A stretch of DNA of 64,000 bases. Origin: Glossina fuscipes (Eukaryota; Arthropoda; Insecta; Diptera; Glossinidae). Shown here piece after piece: positions 25,660 through 38,724 of the stretch. The notes below the pieces were generated by a model, which saw only the letters and a program-made list of their open reading frames with translations, had not been told where the DNA came from and made no database searches. The stretch covers positions 8,297,049 through 8,361,048 of the forward strand of contig NW_023998422.1 of NCBI RefSeq assembly GCF_014805625.2, read 5' to 3'. Each line of letters starts with the position of its first letter. Positions within the stretch are counted from its first letter, which is position 1. The position numbers were made by a program, and so were the translations under genes.

Positions 25660-27543
25660 TTAATAAACTACATCCGCGTCTCCTAAGCCACCGGAGGATG
25701 AACTACAACCTGGTGACGATTGGCTAAGAGCATTTAAATAACTATTTGTATGCCTAGTGAGGCCAGATCGTTGTTTTAAATCGAATAGTTCGGCAAGCAA
25801 AGTTTGTTTTTCGCGTTCTAACATAGCAATACGTTCACTTTTTAAATGAACTTCACTAGTAAGCAAACGATTCTGCTGACGTAATCTGTCATTTACACTA
25901 TTCAGTGGTAAGCCATTGTTGAGGCGTTGATTAAGACTTTTATTTGGAGACCTTATGGCTAAATTAATATGTAACGGGAAGCCTTCTCTTTCCCAAGTGT
26001 CGGGTAAAGTTGAAAGTGATCGATTCACCTCAATAACGCGAGCTCTCTGGAAGTTTAACCGTTCTTCTTGAACTTCGGACCATTGTTCCTAGAGTGGAAA
26101 ATTGAATAATATATTTTAAATAACGTTAGTTATAAATATCCTACCGTGTAATTGTTTCCCATTCGTCCTAAATATTTAATTTTTTCTTGAACATTGATCA
26201 ACTGTTGCGTATACCATTCTCGAGCTTTGTTAACAGCCTCCAGCCCTAAAAAAAAGGTTGAAAAATTGCATTCAAAAATTCTAATTCCAATAAGAATAAC
26301 AACAGCCAGTATGACCAAATTCATAGTCGTTTTTTCAATGCAAGAGCTGGTAAATGTTGCGGGGAGAGTTTTTCTAAGCTCTTGTTTATATTCATAGAAA
26401 GATTTCGAGCTTTTGTTGTAAACATTATTATATGGGATATTTATGGTCTGGGATATTTATGATGATGAAACATGGATATTTGTTATTCACGGTCTCATAC
26501 ATATAGTCACATATTGTTTCATGTACAATGTTTATACACATTAATTCCTTTGTATACACATTTTACAAATTACCTAATATTCGCATATTATCTAATTTTT
26601 CGATCTTACCTAAGAGTAAAACTTCTCGCTCTTCTTCGTATTGTTTAAGACGTTTCAGCATATTGTAGTCTATACCGTTTTGTAGAGTATGCCTTCGGGG
26701 TTCACGTCTCTTTGATGAGGACTTTTTCAAAGGGAGATTCATGAAATTGCCACTGTCTGTAGCTGAAGAAGAACCGCCGTCAGCGCTACCTCTATACCCG
26801 CACTGTTGCAAATAGTTGGCTGGACTTAGTTTATCCTTGTTCTCCATCTTATTACGCAATATATTCAATTGCCAATTTTGTAAGGCATGGCGGATTTCAT
26901 TACGATCCACAGTTGAAGCAGAAACTATTGCATTCGTTTTATTAACACTTACAGTATTCGTTACAGAAGCTCTTGGTGGTTTTGGTGGTGATCGTAAAGT
27001 GTGAGGCAATGTAGCTAATTCCCCTTCCGAGTCTGGACTAAGTTGTGGTAAACTTAAAGCTCTTTGGCTAAAAGATATGTGATTTGTTTTGACATTATCG
27101 GACCAAGGATTATTAGGTATTGGATTTTCTATAGCTAGACTGGGAGCGGAAGGTGGCCGGGATGCTTTCAATGGACTCTTTGCTTTCCAAATCCCATTAA
27201 CAGGAGTTAATGTCGTTGTGGTTTTTAGATCATTTGTCTTTAATTGATTTTGATTGCGTAGCAAGCATAATTTTAAACCGGCACAGAAACGTTCAAACGT
27301 TAATAAGCCATTGGCGGGCGTGACTTTGCGCAACGAGTCCAAGACCCCATGTGGTAAACCTTTGTTGCCGTCATCTTGCCATCCCTTTTCAATGTCACTG
27401 AATTTAACATAGCCAGTTAGTTGATCATCTAATATATCGAAAAGAGTTTTCATAGAGACCACAAACGATTTCGGTAAAGCATCCAAGGCGTTACCATTAA
27501 TTGAAGGATTCGTTAACTTGCTATTGTTATGAAGATTATTCAT
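25660..27543 (-). CDS. Suppressor APC domain protein, SAPCD2-like
   Basis: Vertebrate SAPCD2 controls spindle orientation and apical polarity by competing with NuMA for LGN. Minus-strand exons are 27543-26610, 26245-26145 and 26088-25660, all in phase, giving 487 residues. Residues 24-110 form the EF-hand-like suppressor-APC domain (PKSFVVSMKTLFDILDDQLT, VTPANGLLTFERFCAGLKLC). The middle is Ser/Pro-rich and low in complexity, with basic KKSSSKRREPRRHTL. Exon 2 encodes LEAVNKAREWYTQQL, also conserved in SAPCD2. Exon 3 holds a coiled coil at about 390-435 (RLRQQNRLLTSEVHL, ERIAMLEREKQTLLAELFDL). For exon 1 two in-phase donors exist, 26609 (GTAAGA, preferred) and one 45 nt further on. The start is the first ATG after an upstream stop. 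Confidence 0.87.
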
Positions 27544-28534
27544 GGCTATTAAATACGACTCGCTATTGGGCTGGCCTAACTTTCAACTCGTTGCAATCAA
27601 TTTTGAAAAATGTTTCTTTTTTTTTTTTTTTTTATTCCTTTTTCAAAATAGCTTTAGTACGCTTACGCAAAATTCATTGCAATTTTTCCACTATTGTGTT
27701 GTGCAATGAAAAAAATTCTCATACAAGGGCCAAACAATACATAATAAAATCATACATGCAATATTAATCCAAATGCCAAGTCGTTGTTGGTGTTAATTAT
27801 TCAGTTCAGCGCAACTGAAATCAAAATCATGAGAAAAAACAAATTATAAAAATAGTTAAAAGTTAATTATAAAATAAAATCTATGTCATATACAAACATG
27901 TAAATAAATTTTGCCGACGGCATATATGAAAAGAGGAAACAAGAACAATTTTAAAATTCTTACACTGTTAATTTGTCTAAAGATGACGGATTCACAAGAT
28001 TAGCGGGAAAGCGATAACTTAATAGACTTAATACTATTCAGGGATTTCTGGAGAGACCGTAACACACAAGTGTGTATTGAAAAGCGTTTCGGAATTTTAC
28101 TATGTTTCGTCGAGATTTTTCAATTTTTTTCGGGTCGTAAGATTTATATGCCGTCCGACAATGGCACGCTTCTATTGGAAAGTTTTGACCTCTTCTTGCA
28201 AATTACAATCGTTTTAGTTGTTGACAGTACAGCTCGTAGAAAAATTGGTCTGACAAAATGGAAAGAATGACTGAAGATAACTTCAAAAGAAAGATATGAC
28301 ACAATGTCGCTGTTGTTCTAGGTTCAAAAGCCAACAAATAAAACGATATTCACGTTGATCGGCATCTTGATGTACTCATGCATTTATATTGCTAGTCTAC
28401 ATCTTTGGAAGAAAGAGTCAATACCCTACCCGATTTGAGCAGATAAGTGATTTTTCCCACGTCCTAATATGTCAAATTCCGACAGAACTCTATTCAGTAA
28501 TTTGTAGATTATTCTTTTTATCGAACGTTCGCAA

Positions 28535-28775
28535 TGCCCGGAAGAAAGTTCCAGAGACCCCATAAAGTAGACGTATTCTTGATCAGCGTCAAATTCTAAA
28601 CCGATTTAGGTATGTCCATCTGTCCGTTTGTCTGTTGTAAACACTCTCCTGGCCGGTAAAGTTCGCCTCAAATTTGGCAGAAACTTTGGAAGTTTTTGCG
28701 TGTAGGTTGGTATCGAAAATTCGACATATCGGTCGAAGAACGCGACCACAGTACAATATAATCTGATACAACCTC
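28535..28775 (+). repeat. Dispersed repeat family B copy
   Basis: Landmarks are CCAGAGACCCCATAAAGTAG, TTCTTGATCAGCGTCAAATT, TGTCCATCTGTCCGTTTGTC, CACTCTCCTGGCCG and GTTGGTATCGAAAATTCGA. The same order is found near 50.2 and 62.8 kb. Confidence 0.7.
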
Positions 28776-29868
28776 TGTGTTTAAAGGCAAACATAAAAGA
28801 TTTGATTTTATTATTATTATGTTGTTGATGCAATGATCAATAGTTCACTTCTATAAGTGCAAATCTACATCGAGAGTTAAAAGCCCAATACTTTTTAGAT
28901 TAATTTTTTTGATTACTGCTTATGGAGCCATGTAAGCAAATTGCGTAAAGTCTGAAATGCCAAACTCTCTCTCTCATGCAAGATATTCGATCTAATAAGC
29001 TGCGTCTTGTATAATTGTTTGTGTTATTTTTTGAAAAGAAGCTCAATATTTTTTAGATGACATAATATTATTAGCAACCAATAGACGTTAGGGTTGATTG
29101 GCTGCGTTCCTATAAAAATCGTGACATTTTTGCATCTAAAGGAATCTCGTACATATAGGGCCAAATATTTTTTGGACTACTTCGTTGTACCTGACACCAG
29201 TGAACCAATTTGCTGCGGGCCTCTATAAAGCGACACATTTTGATACTAGAAGACTCTTGCATGAGTAGAGCTCAATGTTTTTATAGACTATTTCATTGTA
29301 CCTGATTTTAGCTAGTAAGTGACGTTACGAGCATGTTTGATGCTTATAGAACATTGTAAGCAAAGGATTTAAAGTTTTTTTTTTTTCTTTTTAATACTAA
29401 TAAAATATTATCAGCAAAGGGCTCAATATTTTTTCATATACATATATTACGAAATTATTGTTCATTAAATTGAATAAACTACATAATCGTAAGGAATCTT
29501 TGCCTATAAGTATTTTGAAGCAATACACATATATACATTTTGAAGTTAAGATACCTTCATAAACATTCTTTTATATAATGCAATCCATAAAGCGGCTGAT
29601 TGTAGAAATATTCAAACGAAATAAAAAAATAACAACAAAAGACTTAAGAGACAAACCTGATTTTTCACAAGTACAATAAAGAAAAGAAAAATAGTCGTGT
29701 TTTCGAGTTTTTTTTTTTTCTTTATTTTTTTTTTGATTTTTTTTTTTTTTTTTAACCGTAGCCTGTTTGCTGTTATCATAAATTATATTTTTCGATTATT
29801 ATTATTATTATTATTATGTACTTGTGCAATCGACCGTTTAAATGCGAACTTTTTTGCTTTTTACTCAT

Positions 29869-29892
29869 GCACACACACACACACACACACAC
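29869..29892 (+). repeat. (AC)n microsatellite
   Basis: An uninterrupted CACACA run of about 24 nt sits among poly-T tracts. Confidence 0.9.
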
Positions 29893-30194
29893 AAACACAG
29901 TAGAAAAAAAACGTAACCAAATACGTACACACGTGTCGACCACCAATCTTTCCTTTAAATTTGTATTGTATTAAAAAAAAAAAAAAGAAAAGAAGTTGGA
30001 ATTTTCTTTAACCGCAATCTTTGCAAGAACTGTATGCGGCCTAGTACGGTTCGCTACGATTGTTTTTTTTTTTTTTTTTTTTTTGTTTTGAATATAGTTG
30101 CTTTAGTTGCTTGCCTTACGCATTAACAACACAAACAGCTCACAGTAGTATTCTGTGCATAAAAGCCGACTTATTTCATTTGGAAAGTTTTCCT

Positions 30195-30833
30195 NNNNNN
30201 NNNNNNNNNNNNNNNNNNNNNNNNNNNNNNNNNNNNNNNNNNNNNNNNNNNNNNNNNNNNNNNNNNNNNNNNNNNNNNNNNNNNNNNNNNNNNNNNNNNN
30301 NNNNNNNNNNNNNNNNNNNNNNNNNNNNNNNNNNNNNNNNNNNNNNNNNNNNNNNNNNNNNNNNNNNNNNNNNNNNNNNNNNNNNNNNNNNNNNNNNNNN
30401 NNNNNNNNNNNNNNNNNNNNNNNNNNNNNNNNNNNNNNNNNNNNNNNNNNNNNNNNNNNNNNNNNNNNNNNNNNNNNNNNNNNNNNNNNNNNNNNNNNNN
30501 NNNNNNNNNNNNNNNNNNNNNNNNNNNNNNNNNNNNNNNNNNNNNNNNNNNNNNNNNNNNNNNNNNNNNNNNNNNNNNNNNNNNNNNNNNNNNNNNNNNN
30601 NNNNNNNNNNNNNNNNNNNNNNNNNNNNNNNNNNNNNNNNNNNNNNNNNNNNNNNNNNNNNNNNNNNNNNNNNNNNNNNNNNNNNNNNNNNNNNNNNNNN
30701 NNNNNNNNNNNNNNNNNNNNNNNNNNNNNNNNNNNNNNNNNNNNNNNNNNNNNNNNNNNNNNNNNNNNNNNNNNNNNNNNNNNNNNNNNNNNNNNNNNNN
30801 NNNNNNNNNNNNNNNNNNNNNNNNNNNNNNNNN
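30195..30833. other. Assembly gap (639 N)
   Basis: Undetermined bases; nothing can be said. It is bordered on the left by T-homopolymer-rich DNA that may have stopped the assembly. Confidence 1.
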
Positions 30834-30889
30834 AAACCATTTCTGTGAATATATATGGAAAGAGAATATTCTTTTTTTTTGAAGTAACA

Positions 30890-31168
30890 TAGGAAGTCAC
30901 AAAGGAATGTCCTTAAAAGTGTTCCGATCCGAAACATTTTCAATAGCATTCGCGCTTGGGCTAAACACGCTGGCGCATCAAACCCTATTAAAATATCTAA
31001 AAATTCCTAACCTGCAGATTGAACCTGCAAGATTGCATGGGCAGAAAACAAGCGGACAGACAAGCTTAGAATTATTTTCTGAATCGATCGGTGTAATAGA
31101 AGGTGGGTTTATCTCATGTCTTGCTGGGTGCTACCTACACCCGTACAATCTTAACCGCGTAATTATGT
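30890..31168 (+). repeat. Dispersed repeat family A copy
   Basis: From GGAAGTCACAAAGGAATG through GTTCCGATCCGAAACATTTT, CATTCGCGCTTGGGCTAAA, AAACAAGCGGACAGACAAGC and GAATCGATCGGTGTAATAGA to TACACCCGTACAATCTTAA. The terminal palindrome is missing; the copy starts just after the gap. Confidence 0.7.
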
Positions 31169-31251
31169 AGATAATAAGATTCAATATAAAACGAACTGGG
31201 CTAAGCTTTTAAGCAATCGCTTGGCAACCGATGCTAAATTTGTATTCACTC

Positions 31252-31345
31252 TAGATGTCGCAAATTTTCGAGACATTTTGATGAAATTTGGCACAACAAA
31301 TTATTTTGAATCAAAGACCATCGCTATTAAAAACGATTCGGATCA
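31252..31345 (-). repeat. Dispersed repeat family A fragment
   Basis: The plus strand shows GATGTCGCAAATTTTCGAGA, TGATGAAATTTGGCAC and CGATTCGGATCAA, the complement of the family A middle. It lies inverted about 80 bp downstream of the previous copy. Confidence 0.55.
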
Positions 31346-33499
31346 ATTAAGTTTTCTGATTACAATTTTTCAAAATTAATCGGCAAAAGTCCCGTAATTG
31401 TATTTCGACATTTTAAATTGTTACGAAAAATTTGATGCGCAAAGGCAATTTTTGAACCCTCTCTCATGTGACCGCTCTTACGAGATCTGAATCATTATAT
31501 GGTAAGAAGATCTACTTTTTGAATACTTCAAGGAGAAAATTGGTTCATAATAGTCAACAGACAACAACATCAACCTTATCGAATTTGGACAACGTAGATC
31601 TATTTTTCGGGCACCACCGCGTATTAAGGTTTCCAGGAAATGTAAATTCTTGAATGGCGAAATGACCATTTGTTAATGTTGTATGATGAAAATTTGCTTA
31701 TGGTAGTGAGTTGACATAAAAATTAAGCGGATGAAATTTGAGCCACATGGCTCTATTTCGCGGACCCCACTCCATATAAGATTTCGCAGGAATAATGAAC
31801 CGTTCCGAAAATTGAATTCAATTATTTAATGTTTAAAATTAACAGTAGGATATTTGGATCACATACGTCTAGTTTTTGGACCTTACCATGTGTGAGGGTT
31901 ATCATAAAAAGCAATCTTTTATGTGGAGAGAAGGTGTAATTTCTAGTTCTCTATGATGGAAAGGTCGAAATAAGAAAAGTTTTGGGAAGTTTGCTAATTT
32001 TGGTTTGTCATATGCTGTTTTGGGCATCGTCCAATATGTGGGTTTTCATAAAAGGTATGCCTCTGTATAGAAATCATATCTACTTTTTAGTGTATTATTA
32101 TTAAAAGGATCGAATAACTAGCTCTACTAGGCAAAGTGGTGTAAGGTATTTAATAGTTGTCCTTGCCCGACTGCAATGGTTTTATTTGTCTTACCTTATA
32201 ATTGCGAAATATTTATCGTAAGTGCTTAAGCATTTTCTAAAGTTAGTTGTGAGTTGTGTCCATACACTCGCTAATATCGTCATTGGTCGAAATTTTTGTA
32301 ATCCTTTCGTATCGAAATGCGTAAATAAATAAAAATGGCTCTTGGATGCAATAAGTTTAGGAAGGTTGCTTTATTTTACTGCATTCTATTTTCCTTGGAA
32401 AGGCTTGCTTATTAATCAGCGTACTCTCCTGCCCCACTTGTGTGGACGTATGCAATCCGCATATGGTCTTGAAATGTGTCCATCTTCAGAAGGCAGAATA
32501 TTTGATATTTTACCATGAAAGTGGACGAACTGACCGTTTCGAACGGACCACTTCGATGTAATTTTTTTAATTTGGGTTTTCGCTCATAGAATAGTCCTCA
32601 TGAAGAATAGCCTTTCATATGGCAAGAAGTTACCCATTCGAAGGCGTTTAAAACTCGATCTTGCCCGATTATAATGTTTTCACTGGTTACGTGTATTTTT
32701 GGCGAAAGAGAATCACCCGGTATTATACAAGTAAATTGATCAAAATTGAGTATAATTTTTATTTTTATTTATATAAAGTTATTCTCTTGAGTTCTACATA
32801 CTAAAGAGTAATATAAATTTAGTTAGTTTCTGTTATCCCATAATTAAATTGAGATTGCGTCTTACATTAACTGCATCGAGTCCATTGTTTCACATATATG
32901 TGTAAGGTAATGGAATAGACAATAAAATTTAGATTCAATGAAATAAATACCTATAGTCGACGCGAATCGGTATAAAGTCGACTTGAAAAATGCTAATCGT
33001 CGATGAAAGTCGGCAAATTCGACTTTGTCTTTCGTTTAGCCGAAAACCCTTTTGTCGACAAAAAAAAACTTTGCAAATATCTGATTAATATAAACCTACT
33101 GTCGACGGTAACCAATAACTGTGAGATAACTGTGTTATGCGATCAATAGAAATCGATAAATTAATTATAAGAAAGTCCTATTAACGGCAAGAATCAGCAA
33201 AATCATGTTATTAAACATCCTTTGTCGATTCGCGGCAGTAAAAAATACAGATTTACTTAATGCTCAGTTGGGTCGTCTTATAGGAGTAGGCTCTTTTAAC
33301 AAGCAGTGCTGTCAACATACAACTGTTATCACGATTATATTTGAAAAGTAAAAAGTAGAAAATGTTCTCTGCCAGACGCACCTGCTATACATTCGCTTAT
33401 TGCGTACTGGAAATGCATGAATAAAATTATACTGAGTGATGAGGCTCATTATACCCAACACCATTTGTGATAAATGGTTATCTTGAGTATGTGCAGATG

Positions 33500-33955
33500 A
33501 ATTTAACACCTAGGAGTACTTGTGATAGAGCCATATTTTATTGTACCGATTGATTCAGTATTATTTTCTAAACCCATTTAACGGTGTCTGTATGTCTGTC
33601 CGATTTATTGTTTTTTTGTTTTTTCAACCTACAGGTCCTAAGTGTTGGACATCTTTTCCGGCTTGAATTGGTAAACATTTTATACACTACACTATTTGTG
33701 ATGTATTAAGTTTGTGCGGATGTAAGCAACACCCAGAAGGACTTAGGGTAAACCCACTTTTTATTATACCAATCGATTCAGAAACGGATTCTTGTCCATT
33801 TGTTCACTCTTTCTTAAGTTCAATCTACAGTCCGCAAATTTTTGGTTTATTTAAACGGAATTTAGTACACTGACGTTTTTTGGCCCAAGGCTCAACACTA
33901 TTGATAATTGTTTGAATCGGATTACATTTTTCACCACTTGCCATAGAACGGTTTG
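33500..33955 (-). repeat. Two adjacent family A copies, minus strand
   Basis: The first (about 33500-33660) has GATTGATTCAGTATT, GTCTGTATGTCTGTCC and TTCAACCTACAGGTCC. The second (about 33708-33955) has TTTGTGCGGATGTAAGCAAC, ACCCAGAAGGACTTAGGG, CAATCGATTCAGAA and TTTGGCCCAAGGCTC. They are in direct order. Confidence 0.65.
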
Positions 33956-34688
33956 GAAAGTCGTTTTATGAATAACTATAGTGCGGGGCAGAGTATCCAA
34001 TAGTGGAGCTTAGTTCGCTGCAGTGTTTTTATTTAATATCTACATCTATTTTGGTACGTAAATGAGTAAAGGCGCCGCATCTGAACCATTGACAACACAA
34101 TGGTTCACTCGAACAATTTTTTCACAGATAACAAGCGACATTTGGCAGGTGGTACCAATAGGCCCAATAGGCTTTCGAAAATCGCCCCCATTCCGAACGA
34201 TGCAGTGACAGTTTTGAACATGTTAATATTGCTATGGATATGAATTGCGCTCGTTTTCCACGGAATGAACTCATCTATCAAACGACTCGCGAAACAACGG
34301 CTTTCTTGAAAGACTTGATAACTTTTATACCACTTCGAGTAAAGTAAAGTAAAATTAGCTTAATACATACTATGGAAATATTGTCGATGAGTTAAAATTG
34401 ATTCTCGTTGACATCGATGTAGAGAATAACGTGCGAGTGTTTTTGTTAAGCGTTTTTAATCATTATGGTGTTTGAAAACGAAATTTAAACTCTCAAAAAT
34501 CCTAAAAGATTTATGCGTTGAAATAAATTGAAAATTAAAGGATTCTTAGAATGAAAATTTCATACATAATTGTAAAATGGATAGAGATGATGATGAACTT
34601 AATTTCTACGCAAATATGATTATTATTGTGGTTTTGAAAGCAAGCTTGTCGGCCGTTTGCGGTTTCGAAATGCGAAAATTTTTAATTT

Positions 34689-36208
34689 TTACAAATCAGC
34701 CACCGACTTTCGTCGCACGTATTTGGCGAAGTAATCGGGCCGCCAACATTTACAAGAACCCGGAATCAGAAACCAATCGTAGTATAAACGCACTTGAAAG
34801 CAGCCTAACTCATCGTGTCCGTCACAGTGTTGATCAATATTAGCGCCATTATCGCTGACATTGGTATTATCTGAAGCAGTGGCGACACCGGCCCGTTTTT
34901 GCAAGTATTGCTGATAAGCTTGGAAGTCTTGTACTGAAGGTGTTTGAGTGGTGGTGGAAGTTAACGATGCTGCATCTTCCGCATTCGGATAGAATATTTC
35001 TGCCACGAGTAGGCTAACCCAACGGGGCGATGACAAACAACCACCATCTAAATAATGGCAACGTGCCTGTATGCAACGTGTCACCTCAACGGTTTGCGTG
35101 AAGTAACCTTCGTAGGGTATCTGTACTACGTAACGCCACGATCCTTGATAGTTTTTAGCAAATACAGGTGTAGCGTATTCCACTTTCGCCGGGCATGGTG
35201 TAGGCGGTCCTTCATAGCGTATGGGACCGATTTCTTCCCGCCTTTCAGCCGTCATTGCCGAAGCTGTGGGCGAGGGTGAGCTATCACCCTGTAAAGCTCG
35301 ATAAATAGTGCAGAACCTAAGGTCCGTACAAAGTCAATGGAAAAATTGAACAGAAACGAAATCGAAAATACAAAATTGAACTTACACTCCGCCACCATCG
35401 CAGAATTTACGTGGCTTACGTTGTTCTTGGTGTTGCTTTAATTTCAATTCTTCATCTAAAGCCGGATCAAAATAGCCGTAATCATGATGCTCCATTTCTC
35501 CTTTCACTTCGTCTTCCGAAACTTGGCGTTTGGCCCGAGCCGTGTAATGACGATCGATATTGTTGTAGTCCAGTGTCTCAACCGGATCGTCGCGTATGAT
35601 TTGCGTAACCTTGGGCAATGTGTCGTCTGCTTTCAAAACTGGTAACGTTTTTGAAAAGAATTTCAATGTCTGATTGCGTATAAGTTCACTGAAGAGAGAA
35701 TAGAAATTTTTCAATATTAAGTTTTAGGGAAAACAAACGTTTTTTCATTTACTACTAACAATGGATATGGTTCGCCCAAAACATTTTGACGCATTGGATT
35801 CTTGGGTATTTGACCTTTATTAAGATCACCGCAAATATTATTAACGGAAACCGAGGACTTCTTGCCATTCGCGACATTCTTGCAATTGCTAGTCACATGC
35901 GTATATGGCGGCGGTCTTACCTTAGGCGGTATAGCATTGGGTGATTCGACGAAAGCGTAATAACCTTCGGGTGGCTCCTCACCATAATCAATTTGTGTAG
36001 TCTGTGAAGCAGACACGCCGGCTAATAATGTGAAACAAAGAATTTTCTACAAAAAACATAACAAAACAGAAAAAGAAGAAGAAAAAGAAAAAAGAATTAA
36101 AAAAACTTTCCGTTAAGTTAAATTTAATTTACATTGAGGAACATTCACTTTCAATAAAATCTTGTTTGCATCTTTTAGATCATCTTTCTTAAGCGTTACA
36201 AATTCCAT
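34689..36208 (-). CDS. spz3: Secreted Spaetzle-family cytokine, most like spz3
   Basis: Spaetzle proteins are secreted, proteolytically activated cystine-knot ligands of Toll receptors. Well supported minus-strand exons are 36046-35760, 35688-35386 and 35316-34689 in compatible phases. Exon 36046 opens with KILCFTLLAGVSA, a signal-peptide core. The start codon is probably ATG at 36206-36208, where a 9-nt coding exon (MEF) with donor GTAACG keeps frame; this junction is weak. That gives about 408 residues. A furin-type site RAKR (about 150-153) separates the pro-region from the ligand. Cysteines follow in KFCDGGGVFCT, PCPAKVEYATPV, TRCIQARCHYLDGGC, HCDGHDELGC and GSCKCW. Between half-knots lies an AYQQYLQKRAG linker, as I recall for spz3. 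An NQT sequon (104-106) lies before the furin site. The subfamily name is from memory and less certain than the family. Confidence 0.85.
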
Positions 36209-38154
36209 AGAAAATCAATGAACTAAAGAAGAAAATGAATGGTTTTCTTTCTACTGAGATTAAAACTTTCACTTCTCTTAGTTATTTCAAATATAAATAT
36301 TTTTTAGATAAAGCAACATAAAGCATGTCGTTGGATCGGTTCGATTTAGGTTGAAATGTCACAACACCCTGCACTTAAGTTAAACTTTTCTACTCATTTC
36401 TTGCAATTAGTCAGCAAAGTGAAGTCATATACGAATGACTTGTAAGGTCACTTACTAATGCCACTGATTATGGTAAACTTTGTTTAGCACGATGTGTGGT
36501 AAAATTTGTCGCAAGATTTCGAAAGAAATTCGCATATCTCCTGAGTACATATTCTGTAAGTTTATTGCGAGCAATTACATGTGAAATGATGGACGTTTTA
36601 TAACCTCTTAGTTGAAGTGTAACAAGTTCAGCGATTTATATATATTTGTGTGTAAACAAAACTGTAACTGTTGCCGTTTACGAGTAGCGTGCATGAGCAT
36701 AAAATTCATTTGCTTTCGTTTTTGGAAAAAGAGATGTTTACGTTACACCTTGAGTGTGTGCATTGACTAATTCGACCCATTTAACCATAATGTCAACCTA
36801 GCAATCAGCGCTTCCCGTGTTTCTGTCAATTTTGAAGTTGATATTTTAATTTTTACGACCAATGGACAGACGGACGGACATGTTTAAATCATTTCACAAT
36901 TGGGTGTTGCCCAAGAATATATATGTATGAGCTATCTGGCATCTCTGAAATTTTCTTGTAGATGTTGCAAACGTTTCGATAGAGAGAGCATACCTTCCAC
37001 ACTCAGTTGGTGGGTATAAAATTCTTCAAAAAATACTTAAAATTTTAACAATCTTCTTTTTTCGTAAATTATCTAAAAATAATAAAAATTAAGGTTATTT
37101 GGTCAAAACGTTTTTTCTCCTTCGTTGTACGTCTCTCTTTCTTTTACTCTTTTACTTTAAACGATTGTATGACTAATTCGTACAACTCGCTTAACGATAT
37201 GCATACTAATTGTTTTTACATCCAAAGGTATAAACACACAGGTTGAATAAAATAAGCTAGTAAAGTTTTTTTTCGAAAATTTTCTTAAAATAACTTTTCC
37301 GTACGGTTACGATCAGTTGCTGGGTTATGTGTTCCTCGTTCTGAGATGATTTGCAATTATTTTTCACGTCTTTCTTATCTAATTGTCTCACAGAGTTAGT
37401 CCTAAATCATTGGAACATTTCAAATTTATCGAATATATTCGTTATGGCAACTACGTCATTATACTACCACTAAACTACTTTCCATCAAATTATTTTCGCC
37501 AGACTTTCATCATCAAAACAAATCAAAATTCAAAGTTTAAGGCACACTTGTCAATATAGTTTACAATTTCAGCTACAAGTTCCCCGTTTCAGTTTTTCAA
37601 AATCCTTATACCTAAGGTACTCGTTTTAATACTTGCAGCTAGATCTTGAACTAAGTATGTTCCGGTCAAATTAATTTTGAAAAAATTTCATCGCTAAACT
37701 TTCCAATGTATCTAGGTCAAGATCGATCAAGTGAAAGTTGTCCAAATAGTTGAGATTTTGATTTAATATATTTAGCACAAAGATCTCATCGCATCTTATG
37801 ATTTCATTTCCGCAGTTATAGGCGATCTTTTCGATATAAACTGCGTTTCAACAAACAAGATTTTAAAAAATCTTTCATTAGCACAATTAATCCGAGACGA
37901 TTATTTCCAAAGTTGCCCAAGTTATAGAATTCGAAGCAGTTCAATAGCTCACCTCCAAGTTCACCTTTTACTTTTTTTAAATTATTTTCTCCTATATTTA
38001 TTATACTATTTATATATATATATATTTTTTACGCCTCCAAGTGATATGGATTATGAACTACCCTAGTACTGTATAAACGTCGCCTTTTGGTTTGAATAAT
38101 ATATCGTAACATTTTTCTTCAAATCCTTCCTTTCACAAGCTACATCGATGAGGG

Positions 38155-38405
38155 TGGACGTGCATTAGATTTGTGCGGATATATGCAGCACCAAGAAGAA
38201 CTTAAGACGGTGTCAACGTTGACTGTGCCAAGTAATTTCGATTCCTTTCCTGAATCGAAGTAAAGGTATCGCCCTTGAGAGATGAGATCTCCTTCCGCGT
38301 TCAACGCATAGATCGCAGTCCTCAGCACATTTTAGTGAATTTTAGCCCAAGGACGAACAAAACTGGAAACGGATTGGTTTGGATCATTTCTGAGGTCATT
38401 TTTCA
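38155..38405 (-). repeat. Dispersed repeat family A copy, diverged
   Basis: The plus strand shows TTTGTGCGGATATATGCAGC, ACCAAGAAGAACTTAAGA, TTTTAGCCCAAGGACGAAC and a final GGATTGGTTTGGATCATT. The centre is replaced by unrelated sequence. Confidence 0.55.
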
Positions 38406-38724
38406 TAGACTTCTTTGCTTTGAAGAAATGCACGCATTTAATGTCTTTCCATAAAAATTGATACAAAATAATAGCTTGGCACAGTAAGTGAATATGAGAA
38501 GTTTGGATAAGGTGGAACTATTTTTTAAACCCTACTCCATATAAAAACTCTTTCTTATAAAAAATGGATGATCTAATTTTTAGTATTTTATGATGGTATG
38601 ATAATTAGTCGAAAGCAGTTACTTGGGCTGTAAATTCACTATGCTAAAGTTGGGCCAACCAAATCTCTTTTTCGGAACTCTTTAATAATTCTTATGAAAA
38701 CTAGGCCTATAGTAACAATGTATA

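Larger units (their letters stand above)
27544..34688. other. Intergenic region with assembly gap
   Basis: There is no supportable gene over about 7 kb. It contains a family B copy at 28.5 kb, T-rich and (AC)n microsatellites at 29.7-29.9 kb, the N gap, and several family A pieces (30.9, 31.25, 33.5 and 33.7 kb). A cluster of GTCGAC palindromes lies near 33.0 kb. Remaining frames are short and motif-free. Confidence 0.65.

Noticed and set aside
30060..30949. Long open frames spanning the gap
   Set aside because: They are open only because undetermined bases contain no stop codons.
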